DNA of 64,000 bases from Streptococcus oralis (GCF_002386345.1 NZ_CP023507.1:496001-560000); one strand, 5' to 3'. Shown: positions 1 through 8,682, numbered from the stretch's first letter. Program-made: numbers and translations. Notes: generated by a model not told the origin, from the sequence alone.

Positions 1-1
1 T

Positions 2-199
2 GCCGTTCATAATAGTGGTAAGGGGGCCAAGTATACCCGAGCTCGCTTGCCAGTCAAACTCATCTATGTAGAGGGTTTTGCCAGTAAGGAAGAAGCCATG
101 TCTGCCGAAGCTCTCCTCAAACGAAAGAAACGTCCACAGAAAGAACGATTTTTATCTGAAAATCAAGAGAAAAATCTAATCAACCATATTGATGTCTAA
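2..199 (+). CDS. GIY-YIG nuclease family protein (UPF0213-type), 3' end only
   Basis: Only the last 65 codons are in the window; the start lies upstream. The visible part opens with a [11 protein letters not shown] segment followed by a basic tail ([13 protein letters not shown]). This matches the C-terminal half of the short YhbQ/UPF0213 proteins, which consist of a single GIY-YIG nuclease fold. The GIY and YIG motifs themselves are outside the window, so the assignment rests on this conserved R/H/K-rich block. Family members are suspected DNA nucleases or repair proteins, but their cellular role is not settled. The gene ends just before a terminator at 201-228, so it is probably the last gene of its transcript. 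Confidence 0.75.
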   Translation, partial: AVHNSGKGAKYTRARLPVKLIYVEGFASKEEAMSAEALLKRKKRPQKERFLSENQEKNLINHIDV

Positions 200-200
200 C

Positions 201-228
201 GAGGAGTCTTTGTGCTCCTCTTACTTTT
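201..228 (+). terminator. Rho-independent terminator after the GIY-YIG gene
   Basis: GAGGAG (201-206) pairs with CTCCTC (215-220) around an 8-nt loop and is followed by TTACTTTT. It starts 2 bases after the stop codon. Its tail overlaps the -35 of the next promoter. Confidence 0.75.
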
Positions 229-255
229 GTCAAAAGAGGAAAAAAGTGCTACAAT
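227..255 (+). promoter_or_regulatory. Promoter of ppaC
   Basis: TTGTCA at 227-232, a 17-bp spacer and TACAAT at 250-255, with a TG one base before the -10 (extended -10). It lies 30 bp upstream of the ppaC start. Confidence 0.8.
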
Positions 256-284
256 AAGATGAATAAATTTAAAGAGGTATTATC

Positions 285-1220
285 ATGTCTAAGATTCTAG
301 TATTTGGTCACCAAAATCCAGACTCAGATGCCATCGGGTCATCTGTAGCCTTTGCCTATCTTGCAAAAGAGGCTTATGGATTGGACACAGAAGCAGTAGC
401 ACTTGGAACTCCTAATGAAGAAACAGCTTTCGTTTTGAACTATTTTGGTGTAGAAGCACCACGCGTCATTACATCTGCTAAAGCAGAAGGTGCAGAGCAA
501 GTTATCTTGACTGACCACAATGAATTCCAACAATCAGTGTCAGATATTGCTGAAGTAGAAGTTTACGGAGTTGTAGATCACCACCGTGTGGCTAATTTTG
601 AAACTGCCAGCCCGCTCTACATGCGCTTGGAACCAGTTGGATCAGCTTCATCTATCGTTTACCGCATGTTCAAAGAACATGGTGTGGCAGTTCCTAAAGA
701 AATCGCAGGTTTGATGCTTTCAGGTTTGATTTCAGATACTCTTCTTTTGAAATCACCAACAACTCACCCATCTGATAAAGTCATTGCTCCTGAATTGGCT
801 GAATTAGCAGGTGTCAACTTGGAAGAGTACGGTCTTGCTATGCTCAAGGCTGGTACTAACTTGGCCAGCAAATCTGCTGAAGAATTGATTGACATCGATG
901 CTAAGACTTTTGAACTCAACGGAAATAAGGTTCGTGTTGCCCAAGTCAATACAGTTGATATTGCTGAAGTCTTGGAACGTCAAGCTGAAATCGAAGCAGC
1001 AATGCAAGCGGCTAATGCAGCAAACGGCTACTCAGATTTTGTCTTGATGATTACAGACATCGTCAACTCAAACTCTGAAATTCTGGCTCTTGGATCAAAC
1101 ATGGACAAGGTGGAAGCAGCTTTCAATTTCAAACTTGAAAATAATCACGCTTTCCTTCCAGGTGCTGTTTCACGTAAGAAACAAGTGGTGCCACAGTTGA
1201 CTGAAAGCTTTAATGGGTAA
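285..1220 (+). CDS. ppaC: Manganese-dependent inorganic pyrophosphatase (family II)
   Basis: Cytoplasmic enzyme that hydrolyses pyrophosphate to two phosphates and so pulls biosynthetic reactions forward. The 311-aa length is typical of family II (DHH) pyrophosphatases. Visible metal ligands and motifs are HQNPDSD at the N-terminus (H9, D13, D15), D77 in LTDH, and the DHH motif D98-H99-H100. The C-terminal substrate-binding SRKKQ motif is at 296-300. It is unrelated in fold to the family I enzymes. It has its own promoter at 227-255 and AAAGAGG just before the ATG. The small membrane protein at 1274 follows after 53 bp with no terminator between, so the two may be co-transcribed. Confidence 0.97.
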   Translation: MSKILVFGHQNPDSDAIGSSVAFAYLAKEAYGLDTEAVALGTPNEETAFVLNYFGVEAPRVITSAKAEGAEQVILTDHNEFQQSVSDIAEVEVYGVVDHHRVANFETASPLYMRLEPVGSASSIVYRMFKEHGVAVPKEIAGLMLSGLISDTLLLKSPTTHPSDKVIAPELAELAGVNLEEYGLAMLKAGTNLASKSAEELIDIDAKTFELNGNKVRVAQVNTVDIAEVLERQAEIEAAMQAANAANGYSDFVLMITDIVNSNSEILALGSNMDKVEAAFNFKLENNHAFLPGAVSRKKQVVPQLTESFNG

Positions 1221-1273
1221 TTCTTAATGAATATTTGGAACTGTTAATTTGACTATTTATAGAAGGTGATAGC

Positions 1274-1600
1274 ATGATGCGATTGATTGAAGGACTGCGC
1301 TTTTTGGTTGAGGTTGTGGCAATCCTTGGTCTTTTCTCCGTATCTGTGATACAAATTTCTTGGCTGGAAAAATTCCTATTTTTTCTTCTAGCAGTTCTAT
1401 TAATCTTATTTTGGGCGCGATATATGGCACCAAAATCTCCACATGCTTTTAAAAAATGGCATCGCCTTGTTGCTGAGACGTCGATTTTTATTTTGGTTAG
1501 TGGTGGTTTTTGGTATTTGTATGGATTGCAAATAGGAATCCTCTACTTAGCTCTGTCTTTTGGAAGTTTGGTGCTACTTTATTATTTTCAGCTAGAGTGA
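1274..1600 (+). CDS. Small membrane protein, YrdB-like (DUF2568)
   Basis: A 108-aa, very hydrophobic protein with about four predicted membrane segments separated by short charged turns (KFW-, RYMAPKSPHAFKKWHR). The conserved loop with APKSPHAF-like residues and the size fit the YrdB/DUF2568 family, whose function is unknown. The ribosome site AGAAGGTG precedes tandem ATGs at 1274 and 1277; either could be used. It lies downstream of ppaC without an intervening terminator and is followed by hairpins at 1662-1708. The family call is from memory of the motif; that it is an integral membrane protein is secure. Confidence 0.7.
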   Translation: MMRLIEGLRFLVEVVAILGLFSVSVIQISWLEKFLFFLLAVLLILFWARYMAPKSPHAFKKWHRLVAETSIFILVSGGFWYLYGLQIGILYLALSFGSLVLLYYFQLE

Positions 1601-1661
1601 TTCTTATAATATAGTTAATGAATTATTTAAATGGTAATTATTTGACTGGAGATTGACACGA

Positions 1662-1710
1662 GAAAACGGTGTTTTCCATATAGCTAAAGGGGTTTCGGCT
1701 CCTTTTTTTC
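1662..1710 (+). terminator. Two small hairpins, the second with a T-run; likely terminator
   Basis: GAAAAC/GTTTTC (1662-1676) is followed by AAAGG...CCTTTTTTT (1686-1707). The T-run ends only about 15 bases before the next start codon, so this could end the ppaC transcript or sit in the leader of the gene at 1723. A TTGACA (1653-1658) upstream has no convincing -10 partner. Confidence 0.55.
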
Positions 1711-1722
1711 TAGGAGAGAAAG

Positions 1723-2235
1723 ATGTTAGAAAATGGTGATTTGATTTTTGTGAAGGACCTTTCAGATATGGGGCAGGCCATCCAGGTTTCTACTGGGAAC
1801 TATAGTCATGTAGCCATCTTTTTGGACGGTTTCATCTACCATGCTAGTGGGAAAGCTGGTGTCATTTGTCAAGAACCGGCTGAATTTTTTGAACCAACTC
1901 ATCTTTACGATCTTTATGTCTATCCAGAGCTGGAAGCTGACTTGGTAAAGGAGAGAGCTAGCAAACATTTGGGTGCACCCTATAATGCCTCTTTTTATCC
2001 AGATGGTTCTGGCTTTTATTGCTCCCAGTATATCGCTGAAATCCTACCGATTTTTGAAACTATTCCCATGAAATTTGGGGATGAGGAGCAGGAGATCAGT
2101 GATTTTTGGAGGGAATACTACAGGAAACTCGAACTTCCAGCGCCTCTGAATCAACCAGGGACCAATCCTAGTCAACTAGCAGCATCCCCTCTATTAGAAT
2201 GTAAAGAAAGGAATCTTCATGATTCAGATTTTTAA
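1723..2235 (+). CDS. YiiX/YebB-like permuted papain-fold cysteine hydrolase
   Basis: 170-aa protein resembling the circularly permuted NlpC/P60-type (DUF830/YiiX) cysteine hydrolases. In these the catalytic histidine precedes the cysteine. Candidate catalytic residues are H29 in NYSHVAIFL and C100 in GFYCSQYI, with the GD-I entry motif at the N-terminus (ENGDLIFVKD). Substrates of this group are lipids, peptides or amide bonds and cannot be named here. There is no signal peptide, so it should be cytoplasmic. Ribosome site TAGGAGAG precedes ATG 1723. Its last 17 bases overlap the next gene, which points to translational coupling. Confidence 0.75.
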   Translation: MLENGDLIFVKDLSDMGQAIQVSTGNYSHVAIFLDGFIYHASGKAGVICQEPAEFFEPTHLYDLYVYPELEADLVKERASKHLGAPYNASFYPDGSGFYCSQYIAEILPIFETIPMKFGDEEQEISDFWREYYRKLELPAPLNQPGTNPSQLAASPLLECKERNLHDSDF

Positions 2236-2869
2236 CCCATCTCGTTTGACTCGACAGCCATTTTTTATAGATTTGGTGGACTATCTGGACCAGCATGACG
2301 ATGTGATCCTTCGAGAAATCAAGGCTCAGTTTCTAGATGTAGCAGTTGATAAACTCATGGAAGAGTATATTAAGGCAGGTTTGATCCGAAGGGAAAACAA
2401 ACGCTATTTTCTCAATCTCTCTTTTCTAGAATCGATAGACAATCTAACCCTTGACCAAGAAATTTTTATCAGAGAGGACAGTCCAGTCTATCAAGCCTTG
2501 TTGGAGAAGACTTTTGAGACAGAATTGCGCAATCAAACCAATGCTGCCATTTTAGTCGAACGTACGGACTTTGCAAGAGAAAAGATGACCCTATCCAACT
2601 ATTTCTACAAGGTCAAGCACCAATATCCTTTGACAGAAAAACAGCAGAAACTCTATGATATTTTAGGAGATGTTAACCCTGAGTATGCCCTCAAATATAT
2701 GACGACTTTTTTGTTAAAATTCCTCAAAAAAGATCAACTGATGCAGAAACGCCGTGATATCTTTGTTGAGAGTCTAGTCGTCTTGGGTTATATTGTGCAA
2801 AACAAAGAAGGAAAATATGAGTTGGCTGTTGATTTTGACAAGGAACGGTTGACTTTCTATTTACTTTAA
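2219..2869 (+). CDS. DUF1803-family protein, unknown function
   Basis: 216-aa soluble protein, charged and mostly helical in composition, without signal peptide or membrane segment. I recognise it only as the streptococcal DUF1803 type that follows the YiiX-like hydrolase in related genomes; no catalytic motif can be read. ATG 2219 is preceded by AAAGGAA and lies inside the end of the upstream gene (17-bp overlap, different frame), so the two are probably made together and may act together. No terminator is obvious immediately after the stop; the next promoter begins at 2893. Confidence 0.65.
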   Translation: MIQIFNPSRLTRQPFFIDLVDYLDQHDDVILREIKAQFLDVAVDKLMEEYIKAGLIRRENKRYFLNLSFLESIDNLTLDQEIFIREDSPVYQALLEKTFETELRNQTNAAILVERTDFAREKMTLSNYFYKVKHQYPLTEKQQKLYDILGDVNPEYALKYMTTFLLKFLKKDQLMQKRRDIFVESLVVLGYIVQNKEGKYELAVDFDKERLTFYLL

Positions 2870-2892
2870 TTGCTTCATTTTGAGCAGATTGT

Positions 2893-2945
2893 TTGACTTT
2901 ACTAAAGAATAAGCATAAACTGAATGTAAGCGATAACGATTATCG
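2893..2945 (+). promoter_or_regulatory. Promoter of the CsbD-like gene with an adjacent dyad
   Basis: TTGACT (2893-2898), 17-bp spacer, TAAACT (2916-2921). A perfect inverted repeat CGATAA-CGA-TTATCG lies at 2931-2945, right where transcription should start, and is a candidate operator. Confidence 0.6.
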
Positions 2946-2970
2946 TATTAAAAGCAAAGGAGACAGAGCT

Positions 2971-3171
2971 ATGTCACTTGAAAATAAATTGGATCAAGCA
3001 ACTGGTGCTATCAAAGAAGGATTTGGTAAAGTTACTGGCGATAGCAAGACAGAAGCAGAAGGCACCGTAGAAAAAACAGTTGCCAAAGCAAAAGAAGTAG
3101 TTGAAGATGCTAAAGGCGCTGTAGAAGGTGCCGTTGAAGGTCTTAAAAATTCATTTAAGAAAGAAGACTAA
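2971..3171 (+). CDS. CsbD-family small stress-type protein
   Basis: 66-aa hydrophilic protein beginning [17 protein letters not shown] and containing the KVTGD and A-EG-VEK signature of the CsbD (general stress) family. It is rich in A, E, K and G and predicted to be helical or disordered. In Bacillus the prototype is SigB-controlled; streptococci lack SigB, so regulation here must differ, and a dyad over the start site (2931-2945) is a candidate. ATG 2971 was chosen over the longer frame from 2893 because AAAGGAG sits 8 bases upstream and the family begins at this residue. The biochemical role is unknown. Confidence 0.85.
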   Translation: MSLENKLDQATGAIKEGFGKVTGDSKTEAEGTVEKTVAKAKEVVEDAKGAVEGAVEGLKNSFKKED

Positions 3172-3205
3172 AAAAATCAAGGGAAATATTCCCTTGATTT
3201 TTTTA
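3171..3205. terminator. Bidirectional terminator between csbD-like gene and murE
   Basis: AAAAAATCAAGGGAA (3171-3185) pairs with TTCCCTTGATTTTTT (3189-3203) around a 3-nt loop, with T-runs on both strands. It serves the convergent genes on either side and touches the murE stop codon. Confidence 0.9.
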
Positions 3206-4648
3206 TAGATAACGTTCTGCGATAGCTGCGTCTCCAGGATAGTCTTCTTTCTTTCCTTGGACGATCTGGTAGCAATCAGCTCCCTTACCAGCAATAATCA
3301 CGGCATCAAGTTCTTGATTTGTGATGGCCATAGCTGCCTTGATGGCTTCTTCACGATCGGCAATCTTTTCAACAGGATGACTGATATAGCTGCTGATTTC
3401 ATCTGCAATGGCCATTGGATCTTCATAGTTGGGGTCATCCGCAGTTAGAAAGACTTGAATCTCAGGATGTTGATTGAGGAGTAGTCCAAAGTCTTTGCGA
3501 CGACTTTCACCCTTGTTTCCAGTCGAACCCAGAACCAGGGCAATCTTTCCAGTTTGATGAGTTTCAACAACAGAAATCAGTTTTTTCAGACTATCACCAT
3601 TGTGGGCATAGTCGATGAAGACCTTGGCTCCATTTTTCTGAGTGAGAACTTCCATACGTCCAGGAACGCGGGTTGCAGCGATCCCTTTTTTGATGTCCTC
3701 TAGACTGGCACCTAGACGAAGACAGGCAAGTCCTGCAGCAACTGCATTTTCTTGGTTAAAGTGGCCGATGAGTTGGATATCATAATCACCAGCGAGTTTA
3801 CCTGTAGCTGAAAAGCTAAAGGCTTTGGAGTTCTCGATTTGGTTACTTGACTGGCTACCATAGAAGTCATGTTCTTGATCTTCCACTTGTTCTTTCAATA
3901 CAGAAAAGTGGTCCATGTCGCTATTAATGACAACTGCTCGGCTATTTTTCATCAAGAGACGTTTGTGGTAGAAGTAGTCTTCAAAGCTAGGATGCTCAAT
4001 CGGACCGATATGGTCAGGAGTGATGTTAAGAAAGACACCTACATCAAAGGTCAGGCCATAGACTCGATGAACAAGATAGGCTTGGCTAGAGACTTCCATT
4101 ACAAGATGGGTTCTTCCATTCTTAACAGCCTGAGCCATCATGTCGAAAAGATCGATATTTTCAGGTGTTGAGAAGGAAGATTTAAAGAAGGTCTTGCCAT
4201 CCAGAGTTGTATTCATAGTTGACAAGAGAGCTGTTGGGTAGCGTTGAGATAGGATGTGGTAAGCAAAGTAAGCAGCTGTTGTCTTTCCTTTTGTCCCTGT
4301 GAAAGCGAGAATTTTGAGTTTCTCTTGCGGATTACCATAAAATTCCATCGCAATCAAACTCATGGCTTTTTTGATATCGTTCACAATGATGACGGGGATA
4401 CCGACTTCGTAGTCCTTTTCTGCGACATACCAAGCTAAGCCTTGACTTATAGCGGATAGGAGGTATTCTTTTTTAAAGGCAGCACCTTTGGCAAAAAAAA
4501 GAGTCCCTTCTTTTACTTTTCGACTGTCGTAACTGATGCTGTCAAAAACAACTTCACTGTAGTTGTAGTGGTAATGACCTTGGTCAATAATCTCGCGAAA
4601 AAGGTCATCTTTCTTTAAAATATCTAATACGGTTTCAATCTTAATCAT
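3203..4648 (-). CDS. murE: UDP-N-acetylmuramoyl-L-alanyl-D-glutamate--L-lysine ligase
   Basis: Mur ligase that adds the third residue of the peptidoglycan stem peptide in the cytoplasm using ATP. The 481-aa protein shows the P-loop [11 protein letters not shown], the central [10 protein letters not shown] segment and the C-terminal domain. The substrate-specificity segment reads DDPNYEDP rather than the DNPR of diaminopimelate-adding enzymes, which fits L-lysine addition as known for streptococci. The start at 4648 ([11 protein letters not shown]) is preferred over a longer frame to 4669 because it matches the family N-terminus and lies downstream of a good promoter. It is transcribed divergently from ytgP, with overlapping promoter elements at 4656-4706. 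Confidence 0.96.
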   Translation of the reverse strand: MIKIETVLDILKKDDLFREIIDQGHYHYNYSEVVFDSISYDSRKVKEGTLFFAKGAAFKKEYLLSAISQGLAWYVAEKDYEVGIPVIIVNDIKKAMSLIAMEFYGNPQEKLKILAFTGTKGKTTAAYFAYHILSQRYPTALLSTMNTTLDGKTFFKSSFSTPENIDLFDMMAQAVKNGRTHLVMEVSSQAYLVHRVYGLTFDVGVFLNITPDHIGPIEHPSFEDYFYHKRLLMKNSRAVVINSDMDHFSVLKEQVEDQEHDFYGSQSSNQIENSKAFSFSATGKLAGDYDIQLIGHFNQENAVAAGLACLRLGASLEDIKKGIAATRVPGRMEVLTQKNGAKVFIDYAHNGDSLKKLISVVETHQTGKIALVLGSTGNKGESRRKDFGLLLNQHPEIQVFLTADDPNYEDPMAIADEISSYISHPVEKIADREEAIKAAMAITNQELDAVIIAGKGADCYQIVQGKKEDYPGDAAIAERYL

Positions 4649-4655
4649 ACTTTCT

Positions 4656-4706
4656 ATTATAAACTTCACGCCCGAATTTTACAAGTAACAAGGAAAAGTT
4701 TATAAT
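4656..4706. promoter_or_regulatory. Overlapping divergent promoters of murE (-) and ytgP (+)
   Basis: On the + strand: TTTACA (4678-4683), 17 bp, TATAAT (4701-4706). On the - strand: TTGTAA (4684-4679), 17 bp, TATAAT (4661-4656). The two -35 boxes share 5 bp. The outer parts form an 11-bp inverted repeat, ATTATAAACTT (4656-4666) and AAGTTTATAAT (4696-4706). Confidence 0.8.
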
Positions 4707-4753
4707 GGAAGATAAGGAACTTTTCCTAGTTATCAAAATTGAATGAGGAAGCT

Positions 4754-6376
4754 ATGTCTAACGAAAACAATCACCAGCAAGCCCAGATGTTGCGAGGGAC
4801 TGCTTGGCTAACAGCTAGTAACTTTATTAGTCGCCTCCTTGGTGCTATCTACATTATTCCCTGGTATATCTGGATGGGGACCTATGCTGCCAAGGCCAAT
4901 GGTCTCTTTACCATGGGCTACAATATTTACGCCTGGTTCTTGCTGATTTCGACAGCGGGTATCCCAGTTGCGGTCGCCAAACAAGTGGCTAAGTACAATA
5001 CCATGCGAGAAGAAGAGCATAGCTTTGCCTTGATTCGGAGTTTCCTAAGCTTTATGACGGGCTTGGGCTTAGTCTTTGCTTTGGTCTTGTATCTCTTTTC
5101 TCCCTGGTTAGCAGATTTGTCAGGTGTGGGGAAAGACCTGATTCCCATCATGCAGAGCTTGGCTTGGGCGGTCTTGATTTTCCCATCTATGAGTGTCATT
5201 CGAGGCTTCTTCCAAGGGATGAATAACCTCAAACCCTATGCTATGAGTCAAATCGCTGAGCAGGTGATTCGTGTTATCTGGATGTTGATGGCAACCTTCT
5301 TCATTATGAAGATGGGTTCTGGTGACTACCTAGCAGCAGTTACCCAATCGACCTTTGCAGCCTTTGTGGGGATGGTGGCAAGTTTTGCAGTTTTGATCTA
5401 CTTCCTTGCCCAAGAAGGTTTGCTTAAAAGAGTCTTTGAAACACGGGATAAAATCAATAGTAAGCGACTCTTAGTCGATACGATCAAGGAAGCCATTCCC
5501 TTTATCCTGACAGGATCAGCCATCCAGCTCTTCCAGATTTTAGACCAGATGAGCTTTATCAATAGTATGAAGTGGTTTACTAACTACAGCAATGAAGACT
5601 TGGTTGTCATGTTTTCTTATTTCTCTGCCAATCCTAATAAAATTACCATGATTTTAATCTCTGTGGGAGTTTCAATTGGGAGTGTCGGCTTGCCGCTTTT
5701 GACGGAAAACTATGTAAAAGGTGACTTGCCAGCTGCGGCTCGCCTAGTCCAAGATAGCCTCACCATGCTCTTCTTATTTCTACTACCGGCAACGGTTGGA
5801 GTGGTCATGGTAGGGGAGCCTCTTTATACAGTCTTTTACGGTAAGCCAGATAGTCTGGCCATGGGCTTGTTTGTCTTTGCAGTTTTGCAGTCTACTATCC
5901 TAGGCTTGTATATGGTCTTGTCTCCTATGCTTCAGGCCATGTTCCGAAACCGCAAGGCAGTTCTATACTTCATCTATGGTTCCATTGCTAAGATTGTCTT
6001 GCAATTGCCAACCATTGCTATTTTCCATAGCTATGGTCCCTTGATTTCAACGACTATCGGTTTGATTATTCCGAATGTCCTGATGTACCGTGACATCTGC
6101 CAGGTAACGGGTGCTCGTCGAAAGATAATCTTGAAGCGAACCATTTTGATTACCATCTTGACCCTTGTCATGTTTATCCTAGTTGGCTTCTTGCAGTGGC
6201 TACTCGGTTTTGTCTTCCAACCAAGTGGACGTTTTTGGAGTTTCCTTTATGTGGCTCTCATCGGAGGGCTTGGAGGAGGTCTTTATGGTTTGATGAGCCT
6301 ACGGACACGACTTCTGGACAAGATAATCGGCAAAGCTCAAGCAGACCGACTACGTACACGATTGAAAATATCGTAA
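4754..6376 (+). CDS. ytgP: Lipid II flippase-type MOP-family membrane protein (YtgP/MurJ)
   Basis: 540-aa polytopic membrane protein of the MOP/MVF superfamily with about 14 predicted membrane segments. The N-terminal GTAWLTASNFISRLLGAIYIIPW and the GIPVAVAK loop are typical. In streptococci YtgP is the MurJ homologue thought to flip lipid II, which fits its place beside murE. A more general role in polysaccharide-precursor transport cannot be excluded from sequence. ATG 4754 is chosen over the upstream TTG 4739 because GAGGAAG lies just before it. A hairpin terminator follows the stop at 6406-6430. Confidence 0.88.
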   Translation: MSNENNHQQAQMLRGTAWLTASNFISRLLGAIYIIPWYIWMGTYAAKANGLFTMGYNIYAWFLLISTAGIPVAVAKQVAKYNTMREEEHSFALIRSFLSFMTGLGLVFALVLYLFSPWLADLSGVGKDLIPIMQSLAWAVLIFPSMSVIRGFFQGMNNLKPYAMSQIAEQVIRVIWMLMATFFIMKMGSGDYLAAVTQSTFAAFVGMVASFAVLIYFLAQEGLLKRVFETRDKINSKRLLVDTIKEAIPFILTGSAIQLFQILDQMSFINSMKWFTNYSNEDLVVMFSYFSANPNKITMILISVGVSIGSVGLPLLTENYVKGDLPAAARLVQDSLTMLFLFLLPATVGVVMVGEPLYTVFYGKPDSLAMGLFVFAVLQSTILGLYMVLSPMLQAMFRNRKAVLYFIYGSIAKIVLQLPTIAIFHSYGPLISTTIGLIIPNVLMYRDICQVTGARRKIILKRTILITILTLVMFILVGFLQWLLGFVFQPSGRFWSFLYVALIGGLGGGLYGLMSLRTRLLDKIIGKAQADRLRTRLKIS

Positions 6377-6405
6377 AAAGATTTATAAATAAAAGTAATG
6401 AATTT

Positions 6406-6430
6406 AACCTTTCTTTAACAGAAAGGTTTT
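6406..6430 (+). terminator. Terminator after ytgP
   Basis: AACCTTTCT (6406-6414), loop TTAAC, AGAAAGGTT (6420-6428) followed by TT. The remaining gap to 6517 is very AT-rich and shows no gene. Confidence 0.65.
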
Positions 6431-6517
6431 TATACTACATTTTTCTTAAAAAAAGAGAACTTTTTCTAAAATCAAGAGCAAAAAATATGCTTTTTTAAGT
6501 TTTTCTTTAGAAATTAC

Positions 6518-6546
6518 TTGACTAAATAAAACCAAAGCTGTATAAT
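6518..6546 (+). promoter_or_regulatory. Promoter of aliB
   Basis: TTGACT (6518-6523), 17-bp spacer, TATAAT (6541-6546), 33 bp before the ATG. Confidence 0.85.
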
Positions 6547-6578
6547 AAGACAAAACTTTTAAATAGGAGGTTCTGGAA

Positions 6579-8537
6579 ATGAAAAAGTCTAAGGCCAAGT
6601 ATCTGACACTTGCAAGTGTCGTTTTAAGCGCAGGTATTCTACTGAGCGCATGTGGAAATTCAAGTAGCGCTACTAAAACATACAACTATGTTTATTCGAG
6701 CGATCCATCTAGTTTGAACTATCTTGCAGAAAACCGTGCAACAACCAATGACATCGTGACCAATTTGGTGGATGGGTTGATGGAAAATGACCAATACGGT
6801 AACTATGTTCCATCATTGGCAGAGGATTGGACTGTTTCTCAGGACGGTTTGACCTATACTTACAAATTGCGTAAGGATGCAAAATGGTATACTTATGAGG
6901 GTGAAGAATACGCCCCTGTAACGGCCCAAGACTTTGTGACAGGTTTGAAATATGCTGCTGATAAAAAATCCGAAGCCTTGTACCTTGTTCAAGACTCTGT
7001 AGCAGGTTTGGATGACTATATCAACGGGAAAACAACTGACTTTTCAACTGTCGGTGTTAAGGCGATTGACGACCAAACAGTTCAGTACACTTTGACACGT
7101 CCAGAATCTTATTGGAATTCTAAAACAACTTCAACCATTCTCTTCCCTGTCAATGCAGATTTCTTAAAATCAAAAGGGGATGACTTTGGTAAGGTAGACC
7201 CTTCTAGTATTTTGTACAATGGACCTTTCTTGATGAAATCGTTTGTTTCAAAATCTGTTATCGAATTCAAGAAAAATCCTAACTACTGGGATGAAAAAAA
7301 TGTCTTTGTGGATGATGTGAAATTGGCCTATTATGATGGTAGTGACCAAGATGCCCTAGCACGTAACTTTGTAGAAGGAGTATACAGCTATGCGCGTCTC
7401 TATCCAAATAGCTCAAGCTTTGAAGGCATTAAAGAGAAGAACAAGGATAACATCATCTATAGTATGCAAAATGCAACTTCTTATTACTTGAACTTCAACT
7501 TGGACAGAAAATCTTATAACTTCACGTCTAAGTCCTCTGATATCGAAAAGAAATCAACCCAAGAAGCAGTTCTGAATAAAAACTTCCGTCAAGCCTTCAA
7601 CTATGCTTATAACCGTACAGCCTATGGAGCACAATCTCAAGGGGAGGACGGAGCAACAAAGATTATTCGTAACTTGGTTGTACCTCCAACATTTGTAAGT
7701 ATCAACGGAAAAGACTTTGGCGATGTTGTTTCAGAAAAGATGGTCAAATATGGCCAAGAATGGCAAGGAATCAACTTTGCAGATGCACAAGATCCATACT
7801 ACAATCCTGACAAGGCTAAAGCTAAATTTGCAGAAGCTAAGAAAGAATTGGAAGCTAAGGGTGTGCAATTCCCAATCCACTTGGATGTATCTGTAGACCA
7901 ATCAGCTAAAAAAGGTGTACTTGAAGCAAGTTCTTTGAAACAATCCATCGAATCTGTTCTAGGAGCTGAGAATGTGGTTATCGATATCCAACAGCTATCA
8001 ACAGATGACTTTGACAACTCTAGCTACCTCGCTCAAACAGCAGCTCAAAAAGACTTTGATATCTATAATGGCGGTTGGAGTGCGGACTACTTGGATCCAT
8101 CAAGTTATCTTGATATCTTAAATGTCAATAACGGTGGTATGTTGCAAAACATTGGTCTAGAACCAGGTGAGGTCAATGACAAGGCTAAGGCAGTTGGTCT
8201 GGATACTTACACTCAAATGTTAGAAGAAGCGAACAAGGAGCAAGATCCAGCAAAACGTTATGAAAAATATGCTGAAATTCAAGCTTGGCTCGTTGATAGC
8301 GCCCTTGCAATTCCAAACGTTTCTCAGGGTGGAACACCGACCTTGAGAAAGACAGTTCCATTCTCATCACCATTCTCACAAGCTGGAAATAAGGGTGTCG
8401 AATCATACAAGTATCTCAAGTTACAAGATAAGACTGTAACGGCTGATGAGTATGAAAAAGCTAAAGAAAAATGGCTAAAAGAAAAAGAAGAATCAAATAA
8501 AAAAGCCCAAGAAGAACTGGCAAAACACGTTAAATAA
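6579..8537 (+). CDS. aliB: Oligopeptide-binding lipoprotein of the Ami/Ali system (AliB-like)
   Basis: 652-aa substrate-binding protein (SBP family 5) anchored to the outer face of the membrane. The signal peptide ends in the lipobox LLSAC with lipidated C25. Typical family blocks are visible, such as PSSLNYLAEN near the N-terminus, the WYTYEGEEYAPVTAQDFVTG segment and the C-terminal GWSADYLDPSSYLDI. Ali proteins lack their own permease and deliver peptides to the AmiCDEF transporter encoded elsewhere. No permease genes adjoin it here, which supports that class. AliA and AliB are close paralogues; the AliB choice follows remembered gene order beside ytgP. It has a strong promoter and is followed by a terminator at 8555-8588, so it is monocistronic. 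Confidence 0.9.
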   Translation: MKKSKAKYLTLASVVLSAGILLSACGNSSSATKTYNYVYSSDPSSLNYLAENRATTNDIVTNLVDGLMENDQYGNYVPSLAEDWTVSQDGLTYTYKLRKDAKWYTYEGEEYAPVTAQDFVTGLKYAADKKSEALYLVQDSVAGLDDYINGKTTDFSTVGVKAIDDQTVQYTLTRPESYWNSKTTSTILFPVNADFLKSKGDDFGKVDPSSILYNGPFLMKSFVSKSVIEFKKNPNYWDEKNVFVDDVKLAYYDGSDQDALARNFVEGVYSYARLYPNSSSFEGIKEKNKDNIIYSMQNATSYYLNFNLDRKSYNFTSKSSDIEKKSTQEAVLNKNFRQAFNYAYNRTAYGAQSQGEDGATKIIRNLVVPPTFVSINGKDFGDVVSEKMVKYGQEWQGINFADAQDPYYNPDKAKAKFAEAKKELEAKGVQFPIHLDVSVDQSAKKGVLEASSLKQSIESVLGAENVVIDIQQLSTDDFDNSSYLAQTAAQKDFDIYNGGWSADYLDPSSYLDILNVNNGGMLQNIGLEPGEVNDKAKAVGLDTYTQMLEEANKEQDPAKRYEKYAEIQAWLVDSALAIPNVSQGGTPTLRKTVPFSSPFSQAGNKGVESYKYLKLQDKTVTADEYEKAKEKWLKEKEESNKKAQEELAKHVK

Positions 8538-8554
8538 CCAGTCTATTCAACAGG

Positions 8555-8588
8555 AAAAACGATAGTTTCTCAAGGAACTATCGTTTTT
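8555..8588 (+). terminator. Terminator after aliB
   Basis: AAAAACGATAGTT (8555-8567) pairs perfectly with AACTATCGTTTTT (8576-8588) around an 8-nt loop. Confidence 0.9.
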
Positions 8589-8589
8589 A

Positions 8590-8606
8590 TATAGTTTGAA
8601 ACTATA
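8590..8606. promoter_or_regulatory. MET-box (MtaR/MetR-type LysR regulator site)
   Basis: TATAGTTTGAAACTATA is a perfect 17-bp dyad 45 bp upstream of the -10 of the trans-sulfuration genes. It matches the MET-box described for methionine genes of Streptococcaceae (TATAGTTTSAAACTATA), bound by the LysR-type regulator MtaR/MetR. The match is from memory of the consensus; the position is right for an activator. Confidence 0.8.
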
Positions 8607-8647
8607 ACTAGCTCTTGAAAACAAGAAAATGAGTTAGTAAAAATAAG

Positions 8648-8656
8648 TGGTACAAT
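8648..8656 (+). promoter_or_regulatory. Extended -10 promoter of the metB-like gene
   Basis: TGG-TACAAT with the -10 at 8651-8656 and no good -35, as expected for a promoter relying on an upstream activator. Confidence 0.65.
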
Positions 8657-8682
8657 AGTTACTATAGATTTGGAGGTATTGT

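Noticed and set aside
2893..2970. 26-codon N-terminal extension of the CsbD-like protein
   Set aside because: It would cover the promoter and lacks a ribosome site; AAAGGAG and the family N-terminus support ATG 2971.
6501..6517. Possible CodY box before aliB (TTTTTCTTTAGAAATT)
   Set aside because: The halves are spaced by four bases instead of one; it does not fit the AATTTTCWGAAAATT pattern.
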